Source: Ascarosepion bandense (lineage: Eukaryota; Mollusca; Cephalopoda; Sepiida; Sepiidae). Taken from it: 64,000 nt of DNA. Made by a program: the position numbers and the translations under genes. The notes below the pieces were generated by a model. That model made no database searches, was not told where the DNA came from, and saw nothing but the letters and a program-made list of their open reading frames with translations. This document shows positions 33,870 through 44,648 of the stretch, in pieces (position 1 is the first letter of the stretch; each line of letters opens with the position of its first letter). The DNA lies in contig JBBBDQ010000913.1 in assembly GCA_037127315.1 (NCBI GenBank), forward strand, positions 5,080,001-5,144,000, written 5' to 3'.

Positions 33870-34241
33870 ACAGAATGTCCCTTAAGTCTGGATACAAAGG
33901 CAAAACTGAATATTATCAACATTGATTTATTGAAGTGAAATAGTAACAAATAACATCTTCAATATCATTTCCATTATTTGTGATGCAACCATTGATGCAC
34001 TTTGCAAGATTCACAGGAACTTGATACAATAACTCCATATTGCTGTCAATTTTAGCCTATTCGCTCTTTATCAGTTCAACCCAATGTGTTGCATGTGTGA
34101 TTTTCATTGAGTACACCTTTTTATAGAGTATGCTAAAGAAGTCAATTTTTTCTTCTTTCAACAAAACCATATTTAATCTGTGGCGGTAAAAAACATAGTT
34201 AATGAGATCCTTTACGTGTCTAGACTTTAGGGTCACCCTGT
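33870..34241 (-). pseudogene. Mariner-like DNA transposon remnant
   Basis: The ends ACAGAATGTCCCTTAAGTCT and (reverse) ACAGGGTGACCCTAAAGTCT form inverted repeats of about 26 bp. The minus strand, with one stop, reads WVELIKSE and then MELLYQVPVNLAKCINGCI. This resembles the C-terminus of mariner-type transposases (an ...R.CI..NG pattern). Most of the transposase is gone. The flanking TA duplication is not clear. Confidence 0.6.
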
Positions 34242-34439
34242 ATATGATTTTATTTGTAATATTGTAATCTTATGTTCTTGAGATGTCATTTTTAACACTA
34301 AAAAGATACGTATATAAAAAATATTTTATTCAGACAAGGTTAATGCATCACTAGAACATCACAACATATTTATGAAATCTCCCAGAAGCACTCTTCAGAC
34401 CTAATGTGTTTTTAAATACAAAATAAGATATTTTAGAGT

Positions 34440-34755
34440 TTTATTTTTCTGCTAATCATTTCACCCAAAGCAAGGCAGCAAAGCCACTAAGATGTAAGAG
34501 GTTACTAAGCATAAAAAGAAATGAGAAAATGTTAATGAGGAGGAAGGACATTAAAAGAATAGGAATCCAAAAGGTACATGATGATTGATGTTGTGTTTAA
34601 ATTTTTAAAGACTATAAATGACTGGAAAGGAAGAAGCCTCAAAAGAGTTCCACAGTTGAGAAGTGGGAGCGAAGAAACTATTAGAATAGAACTTGCAGTT
34701 ACATTTCGCAATTACAACAGTAAAATGAGGACTCTTAGCTGCCAATCTAGTCTTC
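34440..34755 (-). mobile_element. Jockey-like LINE tail, diverged, reverse
   Basis: TAATCATTTCACCCAAAGCA and AAGTGGGAGCGAAGAAACTA belong to the tail, with many changes. Confidence 0.6.
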
Positions 34756-35072
34756 TTCAGGATATAATTGATCATGGCTCTTCACAATTTCTTGCCCTTT
34801 GTAGCTCTTAATAAATTTGATCTTTTTTGTTATTTTTTCTAAACCTTGTTCTGTCATCCATTTACTAAACCTCACTAAGTAGGTTATGCATTGTTTTCCT
34901 TTATCCCTCTTGCTTTCAAACTACCCTGTGAGTGTCAAATTTTCCAAGCCCACCTTCCTCATTATTTACTCTGGAAATTTCAACTGTCTCTTCCTGATAT
35001 TAATTATAAGTTTCCTTTTTGCTTTCATTTTCTCTAAAACTTCCTCGTTTTTCACCTGTTTGGTTCATGGTA
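34755..35072 (-). mobile_element. RTE-like LINE tail, diverged, reverse
   Basis: GATCATGGCTCTTCACAATT to AACTGTCTCTTCCTGATAT. It contains AAACCTTGTTCTGTCATCC and TAGGTTATGCATTGTTTTCC, the same segment that became the 85-bp satellite at 45767. Confidence 0.75.
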
Positions 35073-35077
35073 TCCTC

Positions 35078-35369
35078 TTAGTTAAGTGTCATATTGTGAT
35101 ACACGCTTGAGCCATCATGTCTCAATCTATGAATGACTAGGCAGAAGATTTTCCCACAGTAGGTTGCCATTTCTTTCTGTGATAGACTAGTTGCTAACCA
35201 AGGCTACAGAACCCAATTTGTTCTGCTATTCAACACATAGCTGGAGAGAGAAGTGACGGATTAATACATTTCCCAAGTGTATTTGCATATAAGTGAATGC
35301 AATAAATTCAACCGGAATTCGAATTTGGCTCTTAGATTTCTGATTCCGAGATGATATTCATTGCACCAC
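35078..35369 (-). mobile_element. tRNA-derived SINE-1 copy, reverse
   Basis: From GTTAAGTGTCATATTGTGAT to GATATTCATTGCACCAC. Full length. Confidence 0.85.
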
Positions 35370-35697
35370 TTCTTCTCTCGCACTTCCCGCCTGTGGAACT
35401 CACTTCCATGTTCTTGCTTTCCTGATGGCTACAACCTCCAGGAATTTAAATGCAATGTCAATACTCATCTATTAACCACTTGACTCTAGTTCTTTCACCA
35501 CCCCGTATATCCTTTCCTTTCTTTCCACCTTTGCAACTGTCATAACACCTGTATTCCCATCCTTCTCTTGCTCCTTTCTAACTGGTTCGTCTCCTCTTCA
35601 CTCTGTTCTACTTAATCTTTTTATTCTTATGTAGCCCCCTGCACATCAGTGGCATTACCGCCTTGCTCGAGGTGATACGATAAAAAAAACAAAAAAA
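35370..35697 (+). mobile_element. Jockey-like LINE 3' end
   Basis: TTCTCTCGCACTTCCCGCC, CTGATGGCTACAACCTCC and TGTAGCCCCCTGCACATCAG to a poly(A) end. Confidence 0.8.
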
Positions 35698-36326
35698 ACA
35701 CATGCTTAAACTCAAAGTCAAGATACCATTGAGGAAACCTCTTCAGAACAATTACTATGAAAAGCAGAGCAACTTAAGCTGTGATGCCAGATCATGGCTG
35801 ATAACATTGCAGATTCTTAGGATTTTCTCAAGTAGGCTTTCAAAGGGTAGAGTTGCACACACAAGTAGTTTTGAATTCAGAGTTGCCCTTCTCCTCGATT
35901 AACTACCAATTGATGCTAGAGAGACCAGTCTGCATTTCTATTTAACTCATAACAAGAAGAAGAGGATTCATACTTTTCTCAAGGATGTTTGGGAAATTGA
36001 ATCTAATAGCCTCTGTTTAAATTTTAAGTATGCACACCAGTCCCGCCTCTCATCGGTATCTGCTACACTACCTCAAAAATTAATACTTTGTATTTATTTA
36101 AAAATCATACTAATAGTACTTTATTGATAGAATTTATTCTTTTTTAATGAATGAAGCTTCTATGTCGTATTTGTTTATATTTCTGAGATGAGGTAGCATT
36201 TAGATTATTATTATTTACATTGTTCAAAATGTCGTCCTCATCTTTATTGCCATATTCACTTTTCGACCAATGTACACTTTGGCCTTCTTCAGGTGATTGA
36301 AATTTCAAACGAAACCCTTTATTTTG

Positions 36327-36761
36327 ATTTTTTGTTTGTTTTTGAGGCTTAACGGCCTATCAATCCTTATGGGATCATTTAAGGTCATAACCAATGATTT
36401 TGGGTAAGGTTATTTTATTTTTTACAACATTTTTCTTTTCACGATTCATTGGGATTTGTTTTTTAAGAGCAGGGTCCCCAAGTCCTACCCTTGTTATTTA
36501 ACCCATAACTGGAGGGAAGAGACGGATTAATATTTTTCCCAAAGGTACCAGTGCTTAAGTGAATGCTGGGTATTCGAACTCGGCTCACCGATTTCTCTTT
36601 CTGAGCCAATATCCACTGCACCACAATGCACATCCGTCACTAAACACTTACAGCACCTGGTATTCCCAAGCGGTCACCCATCTAAGTACTGACCAGGTTC
36701 AACGTTGCTTAACTTCGGTGATCGAGCGAGAACCGGTGTATTCAACGTGATAGGCCGTAAG
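36327..36761 (-). mobile_element. Composite 5S rRNA-tRNA SINE with 11-bp TSD
   Basis: Read on the minus strand: a near-complete 5S rRNA-like head (36761-36645; TTACGGCC, GATCACCGAAGTTAAGCAAC, TGGGAATACCAGGTGCTGTA), about 10 bp, then the SINE-1 tRNA-type module (36636-36490; GTGGTGCAGTGGATATTGG, GAGTTCGAATACC). A distinct 3' segment of about 140 bp (GATTGATAGGCCGTTAAGCC) follows, with an A-rich tail. Exact duplication CCTTTATTTTG lies at 36316-36326 and 36762-36772. The 5S 5' end coincides with the duplication, so this is one retroposed unit. Confidence 0.8.
36645..36761 (-). ncRNA. 5S rRNA-like sequence (SINE head)
   Basis: About 117 bp with the conserved 5S blocks and the expected internal promoter region (AAGTTAAGCAACGTTGAACC, GGTCAGTACTTAGATGGGTG). 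It is the best 5S match in the window, but its place at the head of a retroposon means it is not a standard 5S gene. Confidence 0.75.
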
Positions 36762-37280
36762 CCTTTATTTTGTGCACTGAAGTACATCGTTAATGTTCAA
36801 TAAGCCATACCACTTCTAAATGTCGTAGTATCTCCCTTTAACTCAAATCTCTAAATTATTTGTTCACTCTTTGAGTCAAGGCACTGGATCTAACCAATGC
36901 CTTTATCCACTGGGCCATGTGTCTTTGTGGAGAGAACTAAGACATCTGGATGTAGCATGGCACATGGAACTAGAACAATCCACCCCAGAGATTGAGATAA
37001 AGGGTTCAGTTCAAAATTCCAAGCACTTGAAGAAGGCTGGAGCCTACAATGGTCAAAATGTTGTAAATATGAATATGGCAATAAAGATGAGGAAAATAAT
37101 TCAAACAATGTAAATAATGGTTCCATGTAATAATATTAAATATTTTAGATATATAAAAAGTAAAACTTTAACAACTTTAAAGAAATATAAAGACTTTCTA
37201 TTAATGCTGGTTTTGATTATTACCAACTTGTCAAAATAATTTAATTTTAATAATCAGAATTGTTTTGTTTTTAACATATT

Positions 37281-37590
37281 CAGTCAGTTGAGTGCCATAC
37301 GTGATACACGCTTGGGCGATCATGCCTCGACAGAGACATGACTGACTGGGCAGAAGATTATCCCGCAGTAGGTTGCCATTGCTTTCTGCGGTAGATTGGT
37401 TGCCGACCAAGGCTATAGAACCCAATCTGTCCTATTATTTAACCCATAACTGGAGGGAAGAGGCGGATTAATACCTTTCCCAAGGGTATTTGCGCGTAAG
37501 TGAATGCAATGAATTCAGCTGGAATTCGAACTCGGCTCCCCGATTTCTCGTTCTGAGCCGATATCCATTGCACCACAACGCACATCCGTA
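37281..37590 (-). mobile_element. tRNA-derived SINE-1 copy, reverse, well preserved
   Basis: From CAGTCAGTTGAGTGCCATAC to GATATCCATTGCACCACAAC. Low divergence and an intact B box (GAGTTCGAATTCC on the minus strand). It can serve as family reference. Confidence 0.9.
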
Positions 37591-37649
37591 TTACAACTTC
37601 TTTATCCTCATATTTTCCTCCCTCCACCCTTTCACTTGTATTTTTCTTT

Positions 37650-38165
37650 TAATATAATCATATCGCCCCCCCCCCCCCAAACAAGGCATTTTACTGCCAC
37701 TGTTTTGCAGGAGGTACATAGGAGGAAAGTTATGAGAAAGAGTGACAGGTTATAGGGGGTGTCAGGAAATGGGTAAGAGAAGGATGAAAATACTGATGAA
37801 AGTTGAGCGGACAGAGAAAAAAGCATGAGAGAGAGAGAGAGAGGATGCAGATTAGTGAGATAGGAGATGACAATTGACTTTACATTTAAACCCTTGGAAA
37901 TTATAGATGTCGGGAAAGCAAGTAAATGGAAGGAAATTCCACAAGCGGGAAGTGAGAGAAAAGAAGCTGTTGGAGTAGAATTTGCATTTACAATTTATCG
38001 GTTTCACAGAAAAAGGGTGGGACCTAGCTGCTAATCTTGTGGCTCAAGTAAATTTATATATAGGAGGCACCAGTGAGCTAAGTTCATTGGAGCAGAAGCC
38101 GTGAAAGTATTTGTAGAAGAGACACAAAGAAGCCACATCTTTCTTTGCGACCATTTTAACAATAA
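37650..38165 (-). mobile_element. Jockey-like LINE 3' portion, reverse
   Basis: A poly(C)-containing start (CGCCCCCCCCCCCC) is followed by AACAAGGCATTTTACTGCC, the PDSYNL-equivalent region and TAGCTGCTAATCTTGTGGC. About 500 bp, including part of the ORF end. Confidence 0.7.
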
Positions 38166-39420
38166 AATAAATTATTAAAAATGATCATTCCAGAAAAGCC
38201 CACCCTCATAAAATATGCAACCCCTAGAAAAAAAACAACTAAAACAAATGAAATGCAACCTGCAGAAAGAATAAAAGTGTGCAACCCATATAAAAAAGAA
38301 ATGAAAACTGAAAACAACAAAAATACCTCATCACACAAAATTAAATCAAACAAAAATAATTAAATGCAACAGAAAAAATAAAAATTTGGCATCTCAAAAC
38401 GGAAAAATATTTCCCAAGAGTGACAAAACTCACAAAAACAACAAAAAAAAAAACTCTAGAAACAACCAAAAGTCAAAGACCTGTCAAAAAACACAAAAAA
38501 TGTAAAATTGCAAGAAAAATATACAGAAAAACCAATTTCATTACAACCCTTAAACACAGAGAGAGATTAAAAAATGAACCTTCTATCTCCCAAAAATATT
38601 TTTAACCAATTTAAAAAAAAAAAAGAAAAAAATTAAATGCAACCTCAGAAAAAGAGGGAAAATAATGCACCCAGCAGAAAAAAAAAGTTAAATAAAAATT
38701 ACAATCCCACCAGAAAAAGCCAAAAAAGTAAGGCCAGAGAAAATGAGAGTGAAAATTTAAAATTACAAACCCCGGAAAAAGAAAATGTATCCACCAGAAA
38801 TATGAAAAGTAAAGCAAAAGATACAACCCTTAGAAAAAGAAAAAAGCAATTTACCCATCAGAAAAAATGAAAATGAAAAAAATTACCCCTCCCAAAAAAA
38901 TAAAAAAGTACCTGCCCAAAAAATGAAAATGAATTCAAAAATTACATACCCTAGAAAAAGAAAATAAGGTACCTGCTAGAAAAAAAACGAAAATGAATGC
39001 AAAAATTACATACCCTAGAAAAAGAAAATAAGGTACCTGCTAGAAAAAAAATGAAAATGAATGCAAAAATTACATACCCTAGAAAAAGAAAATAAGGTAC
39101 CTGCTAGAAAAAAATGAAAATGAATGCAAAAATTACATACCCTAGAAAAAGAAAATAAGGTACCTGCTAGAAAAAAATAAAAATGAACGCAAAAATTACA
39201 TACCCTAGAAAAAAGAAAATTAATAATACAACCAATAGAAAAAAACGAAAAGTAAAAAAGTTACAAGACCCAGAAAAAGAAAATAATGCATTCACCAGAA
39301 AAGATGAAAACAAAAAAAATACATATACAAAAAAAAAAAAAAAGAAATACCTGCCAAAAAAAAATGCAAAGTAAAACAATAGTTACAACATCCAGAAAAA
39401 AATAATCTGAATAAATAAAA
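38165..39420. repeat. A-rich degenerate minisatellite beside exon 4
   Basis: A-rich plus strand with loosely repeated ACCCTAGAAAAAGAAAAT motifs. From about 38935 to 39215 there are five units of 63-64 bp (ATTACATACCCTAGAAAAAG...GGTACCTGCTAG). It ends about 120 bp from the exon 4 donor. Short lysine/asparagine frames here are artefacts. Confidence 0.8.
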
Positions 39421-39540
39421 TACTACTCAGTTAAACAAAAAAAGAAAGTTTTTCTTTAATGCTAAAGAGCACACAAATAAAAATACAAAATGAAAAGCAT
39501 TTAAAAACACAAGACAAAACTAGTATCTTTTCAAATTTAC

Positions 39541-40534
39541 CTTGTGTAGATGGTACCAAGGCCTCTCCAGTTTCAAAGTGGCTAGCAACCTCTGAATCAT
39601 TCGTCTGGTCCTCATTAGTGTACTGGTTTTTTGTAACCTCCTCAAGAAAACTTTTTGATTCAGACATGCTAACCCCTTCAATATTATTATTTGCATCATC
39701 AGTGGTTTCATCGTCCATAAACTCAGTTGTTATGGGTGCATCACCCACAATTGTTGTTGTCATCACTGCAGATGCTGCTGTCATCATCCCATGTGGTTGT
39801 GTCTTTTGCAGAGACTGGTGAGACTGAGGTGACGGAGGCTCTGGGGTTCTCCTGGAGAAGCTCTCACTCCGGCATTTTTCCTCTGGGAAGTGTCCAACAT
39901 TAGGGGCACCCATACTAAGGTCCTTCACTTCCACTTTTAGGGGGGTTGTTTTCACGGGGGTTGTTTTTACCTCGACCCGCGTTATGTTTCGACTGCTGCG
40001 ATTGCACAGTTCACCTTCCGTCGAATTGACAACAACCATTATGGGTTTCTGGATTTCGGTGTAAGAGATCTCGGTGGTCACTTCAGACTCACTCCGGTGT
40101 TTTCTCTTTTCCCGTTTTAGTGAGCGTGTAGAGTGCGGATGAGAGAGCGAATGGTCGAGTGGTGACTTTTCACGTATGCAACCCGTCCGGCTTGACCGCA
40201 TGGGAAGCCCACCAGCAATGCCCTCACGCTCGGCAAGGGCAGCAGCATTTTTCTGACCAGCAACCCCACTTCGGGGTTCGGACTCATAGTTTAGCATCAC
40301 AACCACTTCAGTGTTTCCATGGCTGTCAGAATCTCGTGCCGATGGCCGACACTCGTAAGGGGAGTGAAACACTGTGTCTGGATTTATTATAGAATAAGGA
40401 GAATGGCTCTGTTCTGGCAAAGGTGAACTTCCATCATAGGACTGTGTGAGAGATGATGGTGAGTCGCTCCCCTTGCCATCAGGATTGATTTTGGGGCTTG
40501 GGTGACGCCGTCTTGGTGGCTTTCGAGGCATGTC
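39541..40534 (-). CDS. Exon 4 (largest) of the proline-rich gene
   Basis: A 994-nt exon (331 codons plus one base). The acceptor is TTTTCATAG|GAC and the donor ACACAAG|GTAAAT. The encoded segment starts DMPRKPPRRRHPSPK. It is Ser/Pro/Thr-rich, with many SP and TP sites. A basic cluster, KREKRKHR, lies near residues 139-146 counted from the Met and could act as a nuclear-localisation-like signal. The short repeat TTPVKTTPLK follows around 190-199, and the end is acidic (MDDETTDDANNN, residues 272-283). Composition suggests an intrinsically disordered linker. The Met at the start could be an alternative initiator, but the clean upstream acceptor and matching phase argue for an internal exon. 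G+C is clearly higher than in the flanking introns. Family not recognised. Confidence 0.9.
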
Positions 40535-40539
40535 CTATG

Positions 40540-41005
40540 AAAAGAGAAGAAAAAGAAATGAAAAGAGAAGAAAAAGAAACAAAATTTTTGTTTATAGGCC
40601 AGAATATGGTAGAAATGTACCTGTGAATATTACATAGGTACAGGAAACAAAAATCATCCATTATCTAATGCTTCAGCTAGTCTCTCAGTTTTTTTTACCT
40701 ATATCTTCTCATTCTCTCCTTTATCCCTTCTTATCATTATCTCTTGATATCCAACCAGAAAGTTCGTTTCTGTATGGTCATTTCATTTCAGTCTCTTTCC
40801 ACTTCATATAAATGTAAACACACATATGAGTTGGGATCAGATATGGATTGAAATCTGACGATAACATAAAGAACAAATAGTAAATGTTTATCAATCTAAC
40901 ACATTTAACTTTTTTAAAAGCTTCATCAGAAAATCATATGTGCGAGCAGTTTGGCTGTTTAGTTCTAAAAAATGAATTGCTGAAACCTCATATATCAAAA
41001 ATGAG
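40540..41005. other. Intron stretch without recognised features
   Basis: Intron between exons 3 and 4. The start repeats AAAAGAGAAGAAAAAGAAA twice, acting as the polypyrimidine tract of the exon 4 acceptor on the minus strand. Nothing else was recognised. Confidence 0.5.
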
Positions 41006-41008
41006 GGA

Positions 41009-41077
41009 AGAGGGTTAAAAGCAATCGGAGTCTAACTGTACTGATGAGCTGTGATACAGCAAAACAGATCTGTCTGT

Positions 41078-41079
<2 letters not shown>
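41009..41079 (+). mobile_element. Partial ribozyme SINE with mutated core
   Basis: AAAGCAATCGGAGTCTAACT then CTGATGAGCTGTGATACAGC. The GAAA of the core is AAAA here, so cleavage is not expected. Stem II keeps pairing (GCTGT/ACAGC). It runs into (TA)n like the 4656 copy. Confidence 0.7.
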
Positions 41080-41117
<38 letters not shown>

Positions 41118-41121
<4 letters not shown>

Positions 41122-41216
41122 AATACCTAAAGAGCCAGACAACCTACCAAGGTTTCACCTAAACGGATTACTTAGGTGAAACTTGGGTAGGTTGTCTGGT
41201 TCTCTAGGTATTCTTT
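41118..41216. repeat. 99-bp palindrome
   Basis: AAAGAATACCTAAAGAGCCA...TTAGGTGAAACTTGGGTAGG...TAGGTATTCTTT. Arms of 45 bp with about four mismatches and a 9-nt loop, next to (TA)n. A small foldback element or remnant. Confidence 0.85.
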
Positions 41217-41405
41217 ATTTATTTCGCTCTACCTAAGTATTAAGCACTTTTTTGTTAGTTGATTGCTCATGTCAGGGTTTTTTCTTTGGCCTACGTGCTG
41301 ACTCGGTCTGAAATCTTTTGACTGATGTTCATGTACTTAGCTCTTTCTATTTTTAAAACCATTTTTTCCCTTCTTCGTAATTTTTCAACACAAGTATAGT
41401 TATTA

Positions 41406-41456
<51 letters not shown>

Positions 41457-41458
<2 letters not shown>

Positions 41459-42370
41459 ATTAATGTAGAGAAGTTTGTCACTTAAATCAACATAACTCTG
41501 ATCAGTTAATCCTATTAATGCTCTTTCTCTATCTCAATATCAAGCACTTTATGACAAAAACCTGCTTACCAATATGTTTTTATGAGTAAACAATTGAAAA
41601 AAAACAGCAATCATGGCACTAAGCATTATCACAACTCAACATATCTTCAAACAAACTATAATCTATATATATAAAAAAACAATCTGTGATTCTGTGTGTG
41701 ACTGTTCCCTATGCATGCTTACATTTTTTTAAGTTACGCCATTCAAACTTTCTAGGGACACATATCTACAGGGAAGCCAGGTCAACACATACTTTTTGAG
41801 TTTAACTTCAGTAATTTTCTCGTTTGCACTTTTTGGCCAATTAAGCCAATTGCTCTATAAAACATCTAAGATCTAAGATGGTTGCTAGATTACATCACAG
41901 AAATCAAATCACACGTGTCAAACATGACTAAAATATTTTTTATTAAAAAAAAAAAAATGAGCCTTTATATTTAATTTTTATTCTGACGTTGTAAAAATTC
42001 ATTTGGTCAACAAAAAAAATGTGAATATTTTTCCCCGTAATTTTGAAACAAAAGAAATATTTTAAAAGTAAAGTTTTTCTTCAAACAAAAAAAAATGTAT
42101 GTAAAAAAAAAAAAAAAGTGCCAATGGTTAATTTAATTATTTAAGTGTTATTTTTTTTTTCCGATTTAATACTTCATACTTCAGAAAATAAAATTTTAAA
42201 AAATAAGCTTTTTTTTCTCTCATTGGCATCTTCTCTTACTACTAAAATATTTTGAGTTGCACAGGCAACATTGCGCTATGACGCCAATATTCCTTACACC
42301 AAAATAATATTTTTTCTTACCATTCTCACTCCAGTCACCAGAATATCATTATGTCTTTATGAAATCCTAA
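41457..42370. other. Intron stretch with an R1-like trace
   Basis: The segment 41660-41760 (TCTATATATATAAAAAA, ATCTGTGATTCTGTGTGTG) resembles the wording of self-similar invertebrate repeats, but no copy occurs elsewhere here. Otherwise AT-rich, with no gene. Confidence 0.35.
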
Positions 42371-42790
42371 CTAGTTCCTAACCTCTTTAGATTTTGTGGA
42401 GGATCAGGAGAGCACCAGACCAGATATGACAGCAATATTCATGACACAGACAAAGGTAGATTTATAAATATGCAAGATGGATTCAGATAAGAAAAATTGT
42501 TTAGTAACTAATACACTGAAGGTGTTGTTTTGTGTTCATATGTTATTTAAACTTCTCAAGGTTTCCCCCATGTATTTTTTGTGGCAATTATTATAGGTGA
42601 CTGCCACAAAGAATACAAAAGAATGAACTTTGAATAATTTTCTGCATTTATCTTGACATCAACTACAATCAATTGATTTTTTTTAATAATTTTTTCAATT
42701 TTTTTCAGTTATCTAAAGCAAAAACATATTTCAGATCATCAGAGATTGCTTACAGTAACCGATGCCCTGATGACGTCTCCCACGACCAAG

Positions 42791-43170
42791 CTTTTTCTTC
42801 TTCTTCTATGTGCCCTGTTCCTTCAGGACGTAGGCGATCATGGCTTTCCACGTCTCCCTATCCCTGGTGGCTCTTAGCTCGCCTTCTCCTGTTACACCAT
42901 GCAACCCTCATTCCATCATCCACCTGATGATTAGGTCCTTCAAATATGGTATTCATTGCTATCCCCTGTCTCTTTTTCCCTCTATCTGGCCTGTTAGTAT
43001 CAGGTTCTCCAAGCCCTCCTTCCTCATTGCATGTTCCAGGAACTTCAGCTGTCTCTTCCTGATGCTCAGTATTAATTTCCTTTTCATTTCCATCATTTCT
43101 AAGACCTCATCATTGTTCACATGCTCGATCCATGATATTCGCAGCATCCTTCTGTAGAACCACATTGCTT
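42791..43170 (-). mobile_element. RTE-like LINE 3' end, reverse
   Basis: Starts with (TTC)n, then ATGTGCCCTGTTCCTTCAGG. The minus strand encodes MWFYRRMLRISWIEHVNNDE and KRQLKFLEHAMRKEGLENLI over about 68 codons. 5'-truncated. Confidence 0.85.
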
Positions 43171-43349
43171 AAATTCAGTAAGAACCAATGTTTTCTGCAT
43201 GATCTGACCATAACCCAACCTGGATCAAGAAATCCTACTAGGTTGGTTGTTATTAATTTCACTGTTTAGGAAATTAAAAAAAAGGGATAACTTAAGCATG
43301 AATTATCACTAAAATCAATGTGTTTTTTTTTAATATTATTTACACTGTT

Positions 43350-44300
43350 CGAACTAATAGAGTAGAAAGAGCAGTTACATTTGTCTATTTTGATAGTAAA
43401 AGGGTGGGACCTAGTTGTCAATCTAGTATCATGAGTAAATTCATGTGGTCAGGGTACCAGAGAATGAAAATCATCAGAGCAGAAGCCATGAAAATATTTG
43501 TAGAAATGACAGAGGGAAGTCACATCCCAACAGTGAGAAAGTGACTCAAGTTGAGCTGCCAAATTGGGATCGATTACATTTCAGATCCACCTTTGGATTT
43601 TGTTGGGAACCTCGAAATGAATAGCAGAAGCACCCAACCAGATATGGCAAAAGTATTCAGTGCATGAACGAATGGTAGATTTATAAATGTGCAAGATGGA
43701 TTCTGATGAAAACCTTGAAATGAATAGCAGGAGCACCCGATCAGATATGGCAACAGCATTCAATGCATGGACGAATGATAGATTCATAAATTTTCAAGAT
43801 AGACTCTGATGAGAAAAACATCCTGGCCTGACACAGTGTAAAACTGCCTTTTTTTTTTTCTTTTATTGTTTTACAAACATACCATGAATAAAGAGATTGT
43901 GTATGTTTGATTAAAATTAGTATTATAAAGAACTGTATTTTGTGTACATTTGTAAATAATGAGAAATAATGTAAATTGTGAGAAAGTGACTGAAGTCAAA
44001 CTGCCAGATTAGGATAGATTAAATTGCAGATCCTATTTTGGATTTTGTCAAGAAACCTAAGATGAATAGCACAAGCACCCAACTAGATATGACAACAGTA
44101 TTCAATGTACAGACGAATGGTAGATTTACATGTCTGCAAGATGGATTCTGACAAGAAAAACTTCCTGGGCTGGCACAGCAAATCAGTCTTCTTAGTGGTA
44201 GTTATAGCTATTGATTTGATGTAGTCATTCCACATGAGATCAGCTAAGAGAGTGAGGTTGAGGAGGTGCAGTGCAGTGTATTGAAAGTTTCTCTGTGGTC
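43350..44300 (-). mobile_element. Jockey-like LINE pol-tail fragments, reverse, repeated
   Basis: On the minus strand three pieces (about 43600, 43710 and 44060) encode variants of IYKSTIRSCTEYFCHIWLGA, the region just after the RT domain. The partial duplication suggests local rearrangement. Another trace is at 42390-42490. Confidence 0.6.
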
Positions 44301-44402
44301 AGATTAAAAAAAAACATTTTTGTTTAAATGCACACACACACACACACACATATATATAAGAGAGTGTCAGATTTTGGGAAATGGTGTAGACTGAAAACTT
44401 AC

Positions 44403-44497
44403 CTGTGGAGAAGTTCGTCCTGTCATTGTGGCATCCACAGATTGCACATGAGCTAGGGTTCCCGGAATACTTTCCACGCTTCCAACGCTCCTATTAT
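44403..44497 (-). CDS. Exon 3 of the proline-rich gene
   Basis: A 95-nt exon preceded by a long T-tract and TGCAG, ending CCACAG|GTAAGT. It completes an Asp codon and then encodes NRSVGSVESIPGTLAHVQS followed by VDATMTGRTSPQ. The end is in phase 0, matching exon 4, which opens with GAC ATG. The sequence is Ser/Thr-rich with TSPQ as a possible proline-directed phosphorylation site, and no folded domain is visible. Three consecutive junctions that agree in phase, each with consensus splice sites, make chance very unlikely. Confidence 0.82.
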
Positions 44498-44545
44498 CTG
44501 CAAAAAAAAAAAAATTCTGTAAATTCATAGAATGTGAAATTTGAG

Positions 44546-44648
44546 AATAAAGTTTGAATTCCAGTTGGGTTTATTACATTTATTTGCACGCAAATACCTT
44601 TGGGAATAGTATGAATCCAACTACTTCCCTGCCAGCTATGGATTAAAT
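44546..44648 (+). mobile_element. SINE-1 fragment interrupted by a hAT-like element
   Basis: AGTTTGAATTCCAGTTGGG to CCAGCTATGGATTAAAT is the B-box and mid part of SINE-1, cut at the hAT-like insertion. Confidence 0.7.

Larger units (their letters stand above)
36150..36935 (-). mobile_element. SINE-2 copy, reverse, split by a composite SINE
   Basis: SINE-2 parts 36150-36326 (GTCGTCCTCATCTTTATTGC, CCTTCTTCAGGTG) and 36762-36935 (TATCTCCCTTTAACTC, AACCAATGCCTTTATCCAC) are separated by the 435-bp composite element. An opposed SINE-2 tail (AAGGGTTCAGTTCAAAATTC, 36995-37110) follows. Confidence 0.75.

Noticed and set aside
36645..36761. A functional 5S rRNA gene
   Set aside because: It sits at the 5' end of a retroposed composite with target duplications and lacks a terminator-type T run after the 5S part.
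38181..39374. Lysine/asparagine-rich short proteins
   Set aside because: They are translations of an A-rich minisatellite.
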